Assembly: GCA_046074645.1 (NCBI GenBank)
Contig: JBJTOP010000294.1
Location: 1 to 28,309, forward strand
Length of the DNA: 28,309 nucleotides
Direction: 5' to 3'
Source: SXXK01 sp046074645
GTDB lineage: Bacteria; Planctomycetota; Planctomycetia; Planctomycetales; Planctomycetaceae
Shown piece by piece: positions 1 to 8,257 of the stretch. The notes beneath the pieces are model-generated. The model was given only the letters and a program-made list of their open reading frames with translations, made no database searches and was not told the DNA's origin. The position numbers and the translations under genes were made by a program. Each line of letters starts with the position of its first letter. Positions within the stretch are counted from its first letter, which is position 1.

Positions 1-58
1 AGTACGACGGACTTCCAGTCCGTCGCCCCCGTTATGCGGTCGATGTCAATCGGCCGGT
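1..58. repeat. 58-bp dispersed palindromic repeat, copy A
   Basis: This copy matches 179-236 with four mismatches. It holds a perfect 9-bp inverted repeat (5-13 and 17-25, loop TCC) with core CGACGGACT/AGTCCGTCG. Read in one minus frame it gives the peptide TDWKSV, which I know as a recurrent spurious ORF signature in planctomycete genomes. It is most likely a REP-like non-coding element. The window starts exactly in it, so the true left boundary is unknown. Confidence 0.75.
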
Positions 59-99
59 TCTGCACGTGCCACGAACTTCGGCCGACGACCTGCCGGGAC

Positions 100-136
100 G
101 TTATGGGACGCATGGGACGAACAGGACCCATGAGAA
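100..136. repeat. GGGACG heptad/nonamer-type repeat
   Basis: Several GGGACG units follow one another at about 9-bp spacing and end in a GGACCCATG-like segment. A related segment occurs at 8775-8795 and, in the opposite orientation, at 8864-8890. The translations (MGRMG-like) are artefacts of the repeat. It is a non-coding dispersed repeat lying between the two 58-bp palindromic repeats. Confidence 0.5.
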
Positions 137-178
137 GCGGAAATCCGGCGTCGCCGTCCCCCAACCGGTCCCCATATC

Positions 179-236
179 AGTACGACGGACTTCCAGTCCG
201 TCGCCCGCGTCACGCGGTCGCTGTCAATCGGCCGGT
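179..236. repeat. 58-bp dispersed palindromic repeat, copy B
   Basis: Second copy of the repeat at 1-58, same orientation, four differences. The 9-bp inverted repeat (183-191 and 195-203) is fully conserved while the substitutions lie outside it, which suggests that the hairpin is the conserved part. The rest of the region 237-488 shows no convincing gene. It has only a short inverted repeat CGAGGT/ACCTCG at 350-355 and 370-375. Confidence 0.75.
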
Positions 237-488
237 GAGGCTTTGGTGCGTTCCCGAAGCGGTTCTGGCCGCGTTGGCACGCACCGTTACCCGGGGGATT
301 GACATCCCCCGCACGCCTTGTCACGGTGGGGCGGATCCACAACAAATTTCGAGGTACATGGTACTTGGCACCTCGGCGGTTGGGCGGGGCGGGGGAGCAG
401 TGGGTGGATTTCCAATTTTTAATGGTCTGCGAGGTGAAATTTTGGTGGGGGGTGGGGGCGAGGTTGGGGTTCCTGAGTGATTCGTTAC

Positions 489-517
489 TTGACAGTCAGC
501 CTTTTCGCCTGTATGAA
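489..517 (+). promoter_or_regulatory. Sigma-70-type promoter for the rsbV/rsbW pair
   Basis: A perfect -35 box TTGACA (489-494) is followed after exactly 17 bp by TATGAA (512-517), a four-of-six match to the -10 box. It lies about 90 bp upstream of the STAS gene start and points to it. This is sequence inference only; the implied transcript start would be near 524. Confidence 0.55.
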
Positions 518-604
518 ATCCCTGCGAAGACAGTGTGTGTCGAAATTTCTGGCAGCCTGCAAACCGCCCGATTCTGTTTCTCCCATCAAAATTTAAGGTC
601 AGTC

Positions 605-958
605 ATGTCAAAAGATCGCCGCATCGACATTGAAGACATCAACGGCGTCACGGTCGCCAGGCTGCTCGAGAAGAAGATTCTCGACGAAGCCAACATTGAA
701 GCTCTTGGCCAGGAACTCTTTGCGCTCGTCGATAAGGACGGTCGTCGCAAAGTGATTCTTGACTTCACCCACGTCGAGTACCTGTCCAGTGCGGCCCTGG
801 GGAAGCTCATCACGATGCACAAGAAGATGATGACAGCGAAGGGCAAACTGGTGCTCTGCTGCATCCGCAAGGAAATCCACGAAGTCTTCAAGATTACTCA
901 GATCGACAAAATTCTGTCGCTCTGCGGATCTCTTGACGATGCTCTGGGCAAATTCTGA
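605..958 (+). CDS. STAS-domain anti-sigma factor antagonist (RsbV/SpoIIAA type)
   Basis: A 117-residue single STAS-domain protein, the usual length of the family. Such proteins sit in the cytoplasm and bind a serine-kinase anti-sigma factor when unphosphorylated, which frees a sigma factor. The segment that carries the phosphorylated serine in SpoIIAA reads here as YLSSAALG (residues 59-66). Aligned to FMDSSGLG, Ser62 matches the first serine and Ala63 takes the place of the usual phosphoserine, so the phosphosite is uncertain. I chose ATG 605 over the longer open frame from 299 because homology begins here and AAGG lies 8-9 bp upstream. The kinase gene follows 77 bp downstream, so the two are probably co-transcribed from the promoter at 489. 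No PP2C phosphatase gene is present in the window. Confidence 0.88.
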   Translation: MSKDRRIDIEDINGVTVARLLEKKILDEANIEALGQELFALVDKDGRRKVILDFTHVEYLSSAALGKLITMHKKMMTAKGKLVLCCIRKEIHEVFKITQIDKILSLCGSLDDALGKF

Positions 959-1035
959 CAGGCTGGTCCTTGCTTCCAGCGACACTTGGCGGCATTTCAC
1001 TCCTTCAGGCCCCAGCAAAGGCATTTCGAGCGGCC

Positions 1036-1470
1036 ATGTCAGACCCCGTCGATCTCGAAATCAGCATTCCCAGCTGCACTCGTCAGGGGCTTGCTGTTCA
1101 GGAGCGCCTGATCAGCCTGATGGAGTCGTTTGAATACAGCATCCGTGATGTATTCGCGATGCGGCTGTCGCTGGAGGAGGCACTGACGAACGCCATACGG
1201 CACGGCAATCGTCAGGACCCGGACAAGCAGGTGCACGTTTTCTGTCGTGTCGATCGTGTACGGATCGAAGTCGTCGTCACCGATCAGGGAGACGGCTTCA
1301 ATCCCGAAGACGTTCCTGATCCGACGCTGGAAGAGTTTATCGAGCGTCCCAGCGGTCGTGGTCTGTTGCTGATGCGTGCATACCTCAGTGTCTGCGAATA
1401 TTCCGAGGGTGGTCGCCGCATCACTCTTGTACGGGAGCGTAACAGTCCGCTGCCGATCCTTGAGGACTAA
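1036..1470 (+). CDS. Serine-kinase anti-sigma factor, HATPase_c_2 (RsbW/SpoIIAB type)
   Basis: A 144-residue GHKL ATPase. Such proteins bind ATP and phosphorylate the STAS antagonist, and can bind a sigma factor or another partner. Visible motifs in order are the N box EEALTNAIRHGN, the G1 box DQGDGFNP and the G2 region PSGRGLLLMRAY, covering the whole ATP-binding fold. The frame is open from ATG 970, but ATG 1036 matches the usual N-terminus of the family, in which a short strand leads straight into the fold. It lies 77 bp after the STAS gene on the same strand, the standard antagonist-then-kinase order. Its stop is 15 bp from the end of the convergent PQQ-propeller gene. Which sigma factor it controls cannot be seen from this window. 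Confidence 0.87.
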   Translation: MSDPVDLEISIPSCTRQGLAVQERLISLMESFEYSIRDVFAMRLSLEEALTNAIRHGNRQDPDKQVHVFCRVDRVRIEVVVTDQGDGFNPEDVPDPTLEEFIERPSGRGLLLMRAYLSVCEYSEGGRRITLVRERNSPLPILED

Positions 1471-1485
1471 GAAGGCAGCCCGGGA

Positions 1486-2934
1486 TCACTCCGCTGCGGT
1501 TGCTGTTCCGAAGCAGTACAGCATTTCGCCGGCTCGAACGAACAGTCTGCCATCTGCGATAGCGGGTGTGGCGTGTCCGTCGGCATCCAGCGAGACCGTA
1601 TGCAGTTCTTCCCAGGTCTCTGCCTGCAGCACTGTCAGTTCTCCGTTGACATTGAGCAGGTAAACTTTGCCATCACCGGCGATCGGTGATGCGAAGTAGT
1701 CAGCGGTCGCTCGGAGGCGTTTCTGTTTGCGGACACTGCCGGTTGCGGCGTCGAGTACGGTCATAATGCCGCCATTTTTCACCATGAGCAGGGCACCGCG
1801 GTAGAAAAGTGGCGACGGGCAATACGGGATTTGCCGCAGATGTTCCCAGCGTACGTGTGTGCTGGTGATATCGCCGGTACCGCCCGGTGTGATTGCCAGA
1901 ACAACGTTGCGTCCATCCACATGCGGTCTGCTGGTGACTTCATATTCGGCCTTTGTCAGGTGTCCGTCTTTGTTGCGGTCGAGCTGTGAGAAGCGGCCGC
2001 GAAAGGGGTGATCGGGAAATTCGGGTTCTTCGATGGTGCCGTTGCCATCGGCATCCGCATTGAACAATTGTTCGATGGTGAGCGGCACGACGCGATCGTC
2101 GGTATCGTTTCCTGGCGAGAAGCAGGCGGCGTAGAGGGTGTTATCGTCACCGATGACGGGCGTCATGTTGATGATGCGGGAAACACCGCTGCACGTCCAG
2201 ACCTCGTCTCCGCTTTCGAGATCGTAGGCTGTGATTCGCAGGGTTGCGAGGACGACGACCTGTTTGCGTCCTGCGACGTTCCAGATCACAGGCGTGGCAT
2301 AGTTCCGCAGGAATTCCGGGCGTTGTTTCCGCCAGAGTTCGCGGCCGGTGAGTTTGTCGAACACGGCGATGAAGGATTCCTCATCATGATCCTGCACGAG
2401 GATGACGCGGTTCCCATCGATTACGGGTGAGCTGCCGGCACCGAAATCATTTCTGAAAGGGCCCATTTTCTGTGACCAGAGCAGTTTGCCTTGAGGGTTC
2501 CAGGCGAGCAGTCCGCTGGAGCCGAAGAAGCTGATCACGACCTCGCTGTCAGCGGCCGGACTGGACTGTGCGAGGCTTCCGGTGGTGTGAATTTTTTCCT
2601 TTGTGACGTGTGGAGCCGGCTGTTTCCAGAGCATTTCGCCGGTGTTGCAGTCGATCGCCATGGTCACCAGTTCCTCACCATCGACTCCAGTGAGAAACAG
2701 CCGTCCGGCATGAATGGCGGGGGACGAGTGACCTGCGGGGAGTTTCTTTTTCCAGAGCACGCTTTCTTCGGGCCCGACGCGCACTGGCAGCGGCTTGAGA
2801 GAGGGGCTCACACCCGACGCGCCTGGTCCGCGGAACTGCGGCCAGTCTTCGGCATGAAGGGTGGCTGTCAGAGCAGCAGCGAGGAGGGCGACCAGCAGGA
2901 TGCGGGTGGCGTGAATGGGCGTTTTATTTTGCAT
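1486..2934 (-). CDS. Exported PQQ-like beta-propeller protein with EF-hand pair
   Basis: A 482-residue secreted protein. A signal peptide (residues 1-28, ending in LHA) is followed by the motif DWPQFRGP, typical of planctomycete pyrrolo-quinoline-quinone-like propeller proteins. Repeated blades follow with patterns such as TGRELWR and SGDEVWTC. Two EF-hand-like calcium loops interrupt the propeller: DADGNGTIEEPEF near residue 292 and DRNKDGHLTKAEY near 319. The domain resembles BamB and PQQ dehydrogenases, but I see no reason to assign an enzyme activity. It is the last gene of a three-gene operon, 11 bp after the DUF1501 gene, and its AGGA ribosome site overlaps the end of that gene. The likely location is the periplasm (paryphoplasm). 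The substrate is unknown. Confidence 0.85.
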   Translation of the reverse strand: MQNKTPIHATRILLVALLAAALTATLHAEDWPQFRGPGASGVSPSLKPLPVRVGPEESVLWKKKLPAGHSSPAIHAGRLFLTGVDGEELVTMAIDCNTGEMLWKQPAPHVTKEKIHTTGSLAQSSPAADSEVVISFFGSSGLLAWNPQGKLLWSQKMGPFRNDFGAGSSPVIDGNRVILVQDHDEESFIAVFDKLTGRELWRKQRPEFLRNYATPVIWNVAGRKQVVVLATLRITAYDLESGDEVWTCSGVSRIINMTPVIGDDNTLYAACFSPGNDTDDRVVPLTIEQLFNADADGNGTIEEPEFPDHPFRGRFSQLDRNKDGHLTKAEYEVTSRPHVDGRNVVLAITPGGTGDITSTHVRWEHLRQIPYCPSPLFYRGALLMVKNGGIMTVLDAATGSVRKQKRLRATADYFASPIAGDGKVYLLNVNGELTVLQAETWEELHTVSLDADGHATPAIADGRLFVRAGEMLYCFGTATAAE

Positions 2935-2945
2935 GACAGCGATTC

Positions 2946-4400
2946 CTATCCGAATACCTTTGTCATGACTCGCCCGTCGCAGATGCGAATTGGGCGGTCA
3001 ACGAGATCACGATAGTGGAGTTCGGGGTTGATGCCGAGCGAGGAGAAGATAGTGGCGATGACATCCCAGGGGCCCCAGGCTTCTTCGATGGGGTAGGCAC
3101 CGCGAGGATCTGACGCGCCGACGACGGCACCTTTTTGTACGCCTGCACCGGCCATCGCGATGGAATAGACCCAGCTCCAGTGTTTGCGGCCGGGAGTGGC
3201 GCCGGCGAATCTGGGTTCGAGTGCCACGAGGGGGGCTCGGCCGAATTCGCCCATGCATACGACGAGGGTGGTATCGAGGAGTCCGCGCTGGTCGAGGTCT
3301 TCGATGAGCGCTGAGAAGCCCTGGTCGAACCGCGGCAGCAGATGCTGTTGCAGGCTGCTGAAGATATCGTTGTGTGTGTCCCAGCCATAGAGGTCTGTGT
3401 TGTCGGGCTCCAGATCCTGTCCGCGATTATTGTGCGACCAGATAACGGTAATGAGCGGTACTCCGGCTTCCACGAGTCGGCGTGCGAGCAGGCAGGCTTG
3501 ACCGGAGCGATTGCGGCCGTAGCGATCTCTGAGCCACTGCGGCTCACCGGTCAGATCAAATGCCGTTCGCGCTTCCGGGCGTGAGAGCATTTCGAATGCC
3601 TGGCCATAGAGGGCCTGTTTTTCGAGTCGCGCTGTGTCGCTTTCCAGCAGTCGCATCCGGGATTCGATGCTGGCCAGCAGGGACTGACGGGCCTGCAGAC
3701 GCACGGGTGGCAGATCGTGGTGTGGCAGCAGTGCGGGGACTGCGGTGAGTTCCCGCGAGACGTCTCCGAGTGTCAGCGGATCATATCCGCGTCCGAGCAG
3801 TCCACCGAACTGGCCCGGCGCGACGATCAGCGGTACTTCGGCAGGCCCGTTCAGATGAATGGCTGTCTGTGAAAATGCGGTCGCCGGACGCACGCGCTGG
3901 AGCACGGAACCCATGCACGGCTGATCTTCGGATGACGGGAGCGGATTTCCGGAACGCCGACGGTGATAGCGGCCGGTCATGGAGAGATAGAAGGCGGATC
4001 CGTGATCGAGGTCTTCATGAGCCATGCTGCGAATCACGGTCAGGCGATCGGCGACTCTGGCGATCTGCGGCATGTGTTCCGAGAAACGTACTCCCGGAAT
4101 TGCTGTTTCGATCGACCTGAACACTCCGCGAATTTCTTCGGGTGCGTCGGGTTTGGGGTCCCACGTATCAAGCTGGCTTTGGCCGCCACTGGCAAAGACC
4201 ACAATTACGGATTTGGCTTTGCCAAAACCCGGCACGGTGATTGGCGATGCTGACGAGTCTTCGGCTTGTGCGCGTGTTGGGACGAGTCCGGGCAGAGCCC
4301 AGTTCAGACCGGCAAGGCCACCCAGCCGCAGCCACTCGCGCCGGTGACGACCGGGAGTTGCCTGGGTTTGTGATTTCCCGGTTGTCTCGAACCGCAGCAT
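2946..4400 (-). CDS. DUF1501 protein with twin-arginine signal
   Basis: A 484-residue member of DUF1501, a family in the alkaline phosphatase/sulfatase-like fold that is greatly expanded in planctomycetes. The N-terminus has a twin-arginine stretch RREWLRLGG (residues 20-28), a hydrophobic segment and an A-Q-A cleavage site near 46, so Tat export is expected. Typical family landmarks are VIVVFASGGQSQLDTWDPKP, HEDLDHGSAFYLSMTGR, the WDTHNDIF block and CMGEFGRAP. It lies 42 bp after the DUF1549/DUF1553 gene. This pairing is seen all over planctomycete genomes and suggests the two act together. No biochemical role is established for the family as far as I know. Confidence 0.9.
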   Translation of the reverse strand: MLRFETTGKSQTQATPGRHRREWLRLGGLAGLNWALPGLVPTRAQAEDSSASPITVPGFGKAKSVIVVFASGGQSQLDTWDPKPDAPEEIRGVFRSIETAIPGVRFSEHMPQIARVADRLTVIRSMAHEDLDHGSAFYLSMTGRYHRRRSGNPLPSSEDQPCMGSVLQRVRPATAFSQTAIHLNGPAEVPLIVAPGQFGGLLGRGYDPLTLGDVSRELTAVPALLPHHDLPPVRLQARQSLLASIESRMRLLESDTARLEKQALYGQAFEMLSRPEARTAFDLTGEPQWLRDRYGRNRSGQACLLARRLVEAGVPLITVIWSHNNRGQDLEPDNTDLYGWDTHNDIFSSLQQHLLPRFDQGFSALIEDLDQRGLLDTTLVVCMGEFGRAPLVALEPRFAGATPGRKHWSWVYSIAMAGAGVQKGAVVGASDPRGAYPIEEAWGPWDVIATIFSSLGINPELHYRDLVDRPIRICDGRVMTKVFG

Positions 4401-4442
4401 CTCAACGCTTTCGCAGGTCGTCTGAAAGACCCTTTGTGATTC

Positions 4443-7400
4443 CTATTCGACAAACACAAATTCACTCAGATTCAGCAGCAGCCGGCAGGTTGCCGGCAGG
4501 CCGTGTTGTTCTGTGAACGCCTGCAGTTGCTGGAGTTCATCGGGCTCGGGGCGGCGTCCGGTGGCGAGGTGAAAGGCCAGCGAGAGTCGTTCGCGGGGGT
4601 CTTCGGTAGTCTGTTCGACGCGTTTTGCGAAGTGGCCTGCCATGACCAGATTGAAGCGGTTATTAAGAAGGGAGAGGGCCTGGAGAGCGGTTGTGGTTTC
4701 GTGCCGTCGCGGAGTGCTTTGTGAGGAATCGGCGCAGTCGAGTGTTGTCATGAACGGATCGGGCTGGGACCGCACGATGAAGCGATAGATGCTGCGGCGG
4801 TGTGACTTTGGATCATCGGGATTGAACTTGTGATATTCGTAATGCGGGGAGTGGTCAGTTTTTTCGAGTTCGAACAGGTAGAAGCCGGGGCCACCCATTT
4901 CCGGACTGAGTCGGCCGCTGACGGCGAGCACGGCATCCCGGAGTTCTTCGGCCGTCAGTCTGCGGCGGTTCATGTGCGACAGCCAGCGGTTGTCGGCATC
5001 GATCTGCAGTTGTTCCGGGGTTGTCTGCGAGGATTGCCGCCAGGTGCTGCTGGTGACCAGCAGTCGATGCATGGATTTAAAGGACTGACCATTCCGCAGG
5101 AACTCAGCGGCCAGCCAGTCGAGCAGTTCCGGGTGAGTTGGGAGCTGGCCCATGCGACCGAAGTCATTGGGAGAATCGACGATGGCGCGGCCGAAGTGGG
5201 CCTGCCAGATGCGATTGACGATTGACCGCCAGGTGAGTGGGTGATCGGGGCGAGTGATCCATTTGGCGAGGGCCGCTCGACGTTCACCTTCGCTGTGGTC
5301 GGCTGCCAGCGGGAACTGCCAGGCATCGTGATTCCGGAGCGGTACTGTGCCGGGTGCGACTTCATGGCGAGGCTGAGATTCATTACCTCGATGAAGGACT
5401 CGAATGGTTCGTGGTCGTCCCTGAGTTGGCTGGAAGTTGCCTTGAGGAGTGAAGTGGGTGGCAGCTGCATAGACCATGCGTCCCTGGGGGAGTGCAGCGA
5501 GCTGGCGATCGGCGGTGGCGATGGCTTCAGCGAACTGTGTCTGGAGTGTTTGACGTTCAGTTGTGAGGAGTTCCTGCATGCGCTGCTGCAGGCGGACACT
5601 GGCGGCGGTGAGTGCAGCAGCGGCAGCCGGATCGGCGGCGGCGGGCCAGATACTGTCGGTGAGGTTAGCCTGTCTCCAGCGCGGAGCAGCTTCGATGGAG
5701 TCGAGTGCCTGAGTTTTGGCGGCAGCTGCGAGATTCTTTCCGTCGGCGTCGAGGGCTTCCAGTTCAGCGAGCGAGAAGATGTAGTCGTTTGATCGCGGGG
5801 CCAGCTGCATGGCAGTGACTCGTACAAGTCGTACGCTGCCATCCACAGTTGCCGTCACTGCGGTGAGTCCGGGGTTGGGGAAGTCCGTGGCGGACTGATC
5901 AAGCACGGTGCGAAACAGTGGCGGCGACTGGGCGGCAGCGGTGGCATCGGCGACTTCGACGCGGAAGCGGACTGGAAAGCCAAACCCGGCACCAATTCCT
6001 CCGAATTCATCATGGCAGGGGTGCAGCACAATCGATCGAACGGGCCGATCCTCACCCAGATCCAGCTGAACCCATTTCTGTTCGCTGGCACTGCCTGCGA
6101 TGCTGCTGTGGTAGCCGTATTCCGGTTTTTTTGCCGGGGGTTCGGCGAGCGGCTTCAGGCGGGCGACTTCAGCTTCAAGGTCTTCGAGCGGCTTGCCGCC
6201 TTCGCGGCGAATGGTTGCCTGCAGGTCATCGCGGGCTTTGACTGCCTGCTGTTTTGCGTCTGTGAGCAGTCTTCGCTGACGTTCTGTTTCAGGGTCTGTG
6301 TCCCACAATCGATCTGCTCGATCGACCGCGGCGAAGACGGCCTGTAATCCGTAGTAATGGTCCTGAGTGAACGGATCAAACTTATGATTGTGGCATCGCG
6401 CGCACTGGATGGTGAGGCTGCAGAAGGCGTTGAGGGTGCCCGAGACCATATCGTCGCGGTCCAGATTGCGAGCGACCTGACCGTCGAATTTTGCTTCGGG
6501 AACTTCGACGTGCCCGATAAAGTCCCACGGCCCGGCTGCGATGAAGCCGAGGCCGAGGATGCCGTCGGCTTCGCCGGGATAGAGGATGTCGCCCGCTATC
6601 TGTTCTTCCACAAACCGACTGTAGGGTTTATCGGTGTTGAAGGCTTTGATGACGTAGTCGCGGTAGGGCCATGCGTTGGGGCGTAGTTTGTCTTTGTCGT
6701 AGCCACATGTATCAGCGTAGCGCACGACGTCCAGCCAGTACCGAGCCCAGCGTTCGCCATACTGAGGTGACGCCAGCATACGATCCACGAGTTGTTCGAA
6801 GGCATCCGGGGCCTGATCAGCCACGAAGGCTTCGACAGCTTCCGGGGCGGGTGGCAGTCCCAGCAGATCAAAGCTGAGGCGGCGGATGAGTGTTCGTCGG
6901 TCTGCTTCCGGGGCCGGCTGCAGTCCCTGCTGTTGCATGGTCTGCAGAACGAAGGCATCGACGGGATTGCGAATCCAGCGGCTGGCTGCGGCATCGGCGA
7001 AGACTGGTGGCGCTGCGGCCTGCAGCGGCTGAAATGACCACCAGCTGAAATCCTGGACAACTGTGGGCTGCAGAACGAGACCATCGGGCCAGCCGGCACC
7101 GGCAGCGATCCAGCGTCGCAGGAGGTCTGTTTCAGCGGCGGACAACGGCTGGCCGTCCTGGGGCATGGCGGGCGGCTGTCCGTCCTGAGCGAGCACTTCG
7201 TGGAGGAGTTGGCTGTCGTCGGGGGCACCAGGCTGAACCATTCCTGAGGCCGCGAGGTCTGCGGAGGTCTGCAGGGAGAATTCGCCTTTGCGATCTTCGG
7301 AGTTATGGCAACTGAGACATTTTCGCTGGAGCAGCGGGGCGACCTGCGTTTTGAAAAGGTCGTCCGCAGACAGTCCGGAAGTGGTGAAACCGGTGCAGCA

Positions 7401-7445
7401 CAGCAGGTGCAGAACGAGCAGGCGGCAGACGGAATGCAGGGACAT
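4443..7445 (-). CDS. Planctomycete cytochrome-like protein with DUF1549 and DUF1553 domains
   Basis: A 1000-residue exported protein. A signal peptide covers residues 1-27, followed by a cytochrome c-like domain (PSCyt1) with the haem-binding motif CLSCH at 43-47. DUF1549 spans roughly 130-350 and ends in a second motif CARCHNHKFDP near 346. A discoidin-like beta segment with KWVQLDLGEDRPVRSIVLHP lies at about 445-560. DUF1553 covers about 725-985, with NRIWQAHFGRAIVDSPNDFG. I chose ATG 7445 instead of the longer open frame from 7718 because the signal peptide starts there and AGGAA lies upstream; the extra 91 residues translate a dispersed repeat. It is the first gene of the operon with DUF1501 and the propeller. 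The family is thought to take part in periplasmic electron transfer or polymer use, but this is unproven. Confidence 0.9.
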   Translation of the reverse strand: MSLHSVCRLLVLHLLCCTGFTTSGLSADDLFKTQVAPLLQRKCLSCHNSEDRKGEFSLQTSADLAASGMVQPGAPDDSQLLHEVLAQDGQPPAMPQDGQPLSAAETDLLRRWIAAGAGWPDGLVLQPTVVQDFSWWSFQPLQAAAPPVFADAAASRWIRNPVDAFVLQTMQQQGLQPAPEADRRTLIRRLSFDLLGLPPAPEAVEAFVADQAPDAFEQLVDRMLASPQYGERWARYWLDVVRYADTCGYDKDKLRPNAWPYRDYVIKAFNTDKPYSRFVEEQIAGDILYPGEADGILGLGFIAAGPWDFIGHVEVPEAKFDGQVARNLDRDDMVSGTLNAFCSLTIQCARCHNHKFDPFTQDHYYGLQAVFAAVDRADRLWDTDPETERQRRLLTDAKQQAVKARDDLQATIRREGGKPLEDLEAEVARLKPLAEPPAKKPEYGYHSSIAGSASEQKWVQLDLGEDRPVRSIVLHPCHDEFGGIGAGFGFPVRFRVEVADATAAAQSPPLFRTVLDQSATDFPNPGLTAVTATVDGSVRLVRVTAMQLAPRSNDYIFSLAELEALDADGKNLAAAAKTQALDSIEAAPRWRQANLTDSIWPAAADPAAAAALTAASVRLQQRMQELLTTERQTLQTQFAEAIATADRQLAALPQGRMVYAAATHFTPQGNFQPTQGRPRTIRVLHRGNESQPRHEVAPGTVPLRNHDAWQFPLAADHSEGERRAALAKWITRPDHPLTWRSIVNRIWQAHFGRAIVDSPNDFGRMGQLPTHPELLDWLAAEFLRNGQSFKSMHRLLVTSSTWRQSSQTTPEQLQIDADNRWLSHMNRRRLTAEELRDAVLAVSGRLSPEMGGPGFYLFELEKTDHSPHYEYHKFNPDDPKSHRRSIYRFIVRSQPDPFMTTLDCADSSQSTPRRHETTTALQALSLLNNRFNLVMAGHFAKRVEQTTEDPRERLSLAFHLATGRRPEPDELQQLQAFTEQHGLPATCRLLLNLSEFVFVE

Positions 7446-7666
7446 GATGGATTCCTGAAGAGCAGGAGCAGCGACGGGGACCAGGAACACTGCGTAGCAT
7501 GACGCCGGTCCCCCCCACAACGCAAGACCCCGGTGGCTGATCATGGCAGGAAAACGGCTGCTTTGGTGAATCGGGAATGCCGGGACGGTGTCTGAGGACA
7601 AAGCCCCGGGCCGCTGCGCCATGGCGTTGAAGTTCTCTCTATCCTCGCGAAAATCGGCCTCAATCC

Positions 7667-7693
7667 CCCCTCTCCCCTTCGAGGGGAGAGGGG
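7667..7693. repeat. REP-like hairpin, copy 1 (minus orientation)
   Basis: A perfect 12-bp stem (7667-7678 and 7682-7693) with loop TCG. With its flanks (7661-7710) it is the reverse complement of the second copy around 7852-7895. Both contain a CTCACCCCCG-CCCCTCTCCCC backbone. It lies about 220 bp upstream of the DUF1549/DUF1553 gene start. The frame read through it gives LTPHPRPLSPRRGEGG-like peptides, which are artefacts. Confidence 0.75.
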
Positions 7694-7698
7694 ACGGG

Positions 7699-7767
7699 GG
7701 TGAGGGGTCAAAGAACACTGCGGTGAGGGGTCAAAGAACACTGCGGTGAGGGGTCAAAGAACACTGC
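7699..7767. repeat. 23-bp tandem repeat, three perfect copies
   Basis: The unit GGTGAGGGGTCAAAGAACAC plus TGC occurs three times without a mismatch at 7699-7721, 7722-7744 and 7745-7767. It directly abuts the copy-1 hairpin; the GGTGAGGGG part belongs to the REP-like element, so the array seems to have arisen by duplication of the element's edge. Identity between units points to recent expansion. Confidence 0.9.
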
Positions 7768-7865
7768 CAGTCCCCTCGCCAACACTTCCTGGACACTGTG
7801 AATTCAGCATCCTTCTGCACTGTCCGTGCTGCGCGCGGCAGGCGCGTTTCTCCCCTCACCCCCGA

Positions 7866-7892
7866 CCCCTCTCCCCGGTTCGGGGAGAGGGG
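7866..7892. repeat. REP-like hairpin, copy 2 (plus orientation)
   Basis: A 12-bp stem (7866-7877 and 7881-7892) with loop GTT. It is the same element as at 7667-7693 but inverted, with a changed loop-closing part, so the stem is kept while the loop varies. The two copies flank about 170 bp containing the 23-bp tandem repeat, an arrangement like the paired REP units of enterobacteria. Confidence 0.75.
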
Positions 7893-7953
7893 GGCCAGAT
7901 GCTCTTTCTGCCAGAAAGTCAAGGCCATTTCGCTGCCGCCCAACCGCTATGGT

Positions 7954-7987
7954 GGACTGTTTGGGTGCCATGTACCCTGGCACTTCC
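7954..7987. repeat. Flanking repeat, left copy
   Basis: The stretch with core GGGTGCCATGTACCCTGGCA followed by CTTCC recurs at 8573-8602 with two substitutions. The core holds TGCCA/TGGCA as an inverted repeat. The two copies are direct repeats about 620 bp apart and flank the accessory gene at 8258-8542. Confidence 0.7.
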
Positions 7988-8099
7988 GGTGAGGCGATTT
8001 GGTGGTGCTTCCACTCCCTGACGTTCGCGGCTCGGTGGGGGTGTTTGCGGCGGTGTTTGGGGGGATTCCGTTGCGATGGAGGCGACGTGGTGCATGGCA

Positions 8100-8123
8100 C
8101 TTTTGTACTTTCTTTTGTACTTT
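8100..8123. repeat. 12-bp tandem duplication
   Basis: CTTTTGTACTTT is present twice in tandem (8100-8111, 8112-8123). It lies in the otherwise non-coding stretch 7988-8257, which also holds a short GCTGT run around 8190-8208. I see no gene in that stretch. Confidence 0.7.
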
Positions 8124-8257
8124 CCCGTCTGCGTTTTTGCATCCCCACACTTGCAAGGATGTTCTCAGTAAGCAAAATCCCGGCAGGCGGCTGTGCTGTG
8201 CTGTGCTGCGTTCTTGTTTTCCGAAACGTTCCCCACCCATTCAGGAGTTGCCCTGCC

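Noticed and set aside
7446..7718. Longer start (7718) for the DUF1549/DUF1553 protein
   Set aside because: The extra 91 residues read through the REP-like element and would bury the signal peptide; ATG 7445 has a ribosome site and signal sequence.
7699..7767. CRISPR-like array
   Set aside because: The 23-bp units are directly adjacent, with no spacers, and no cas genes are near.
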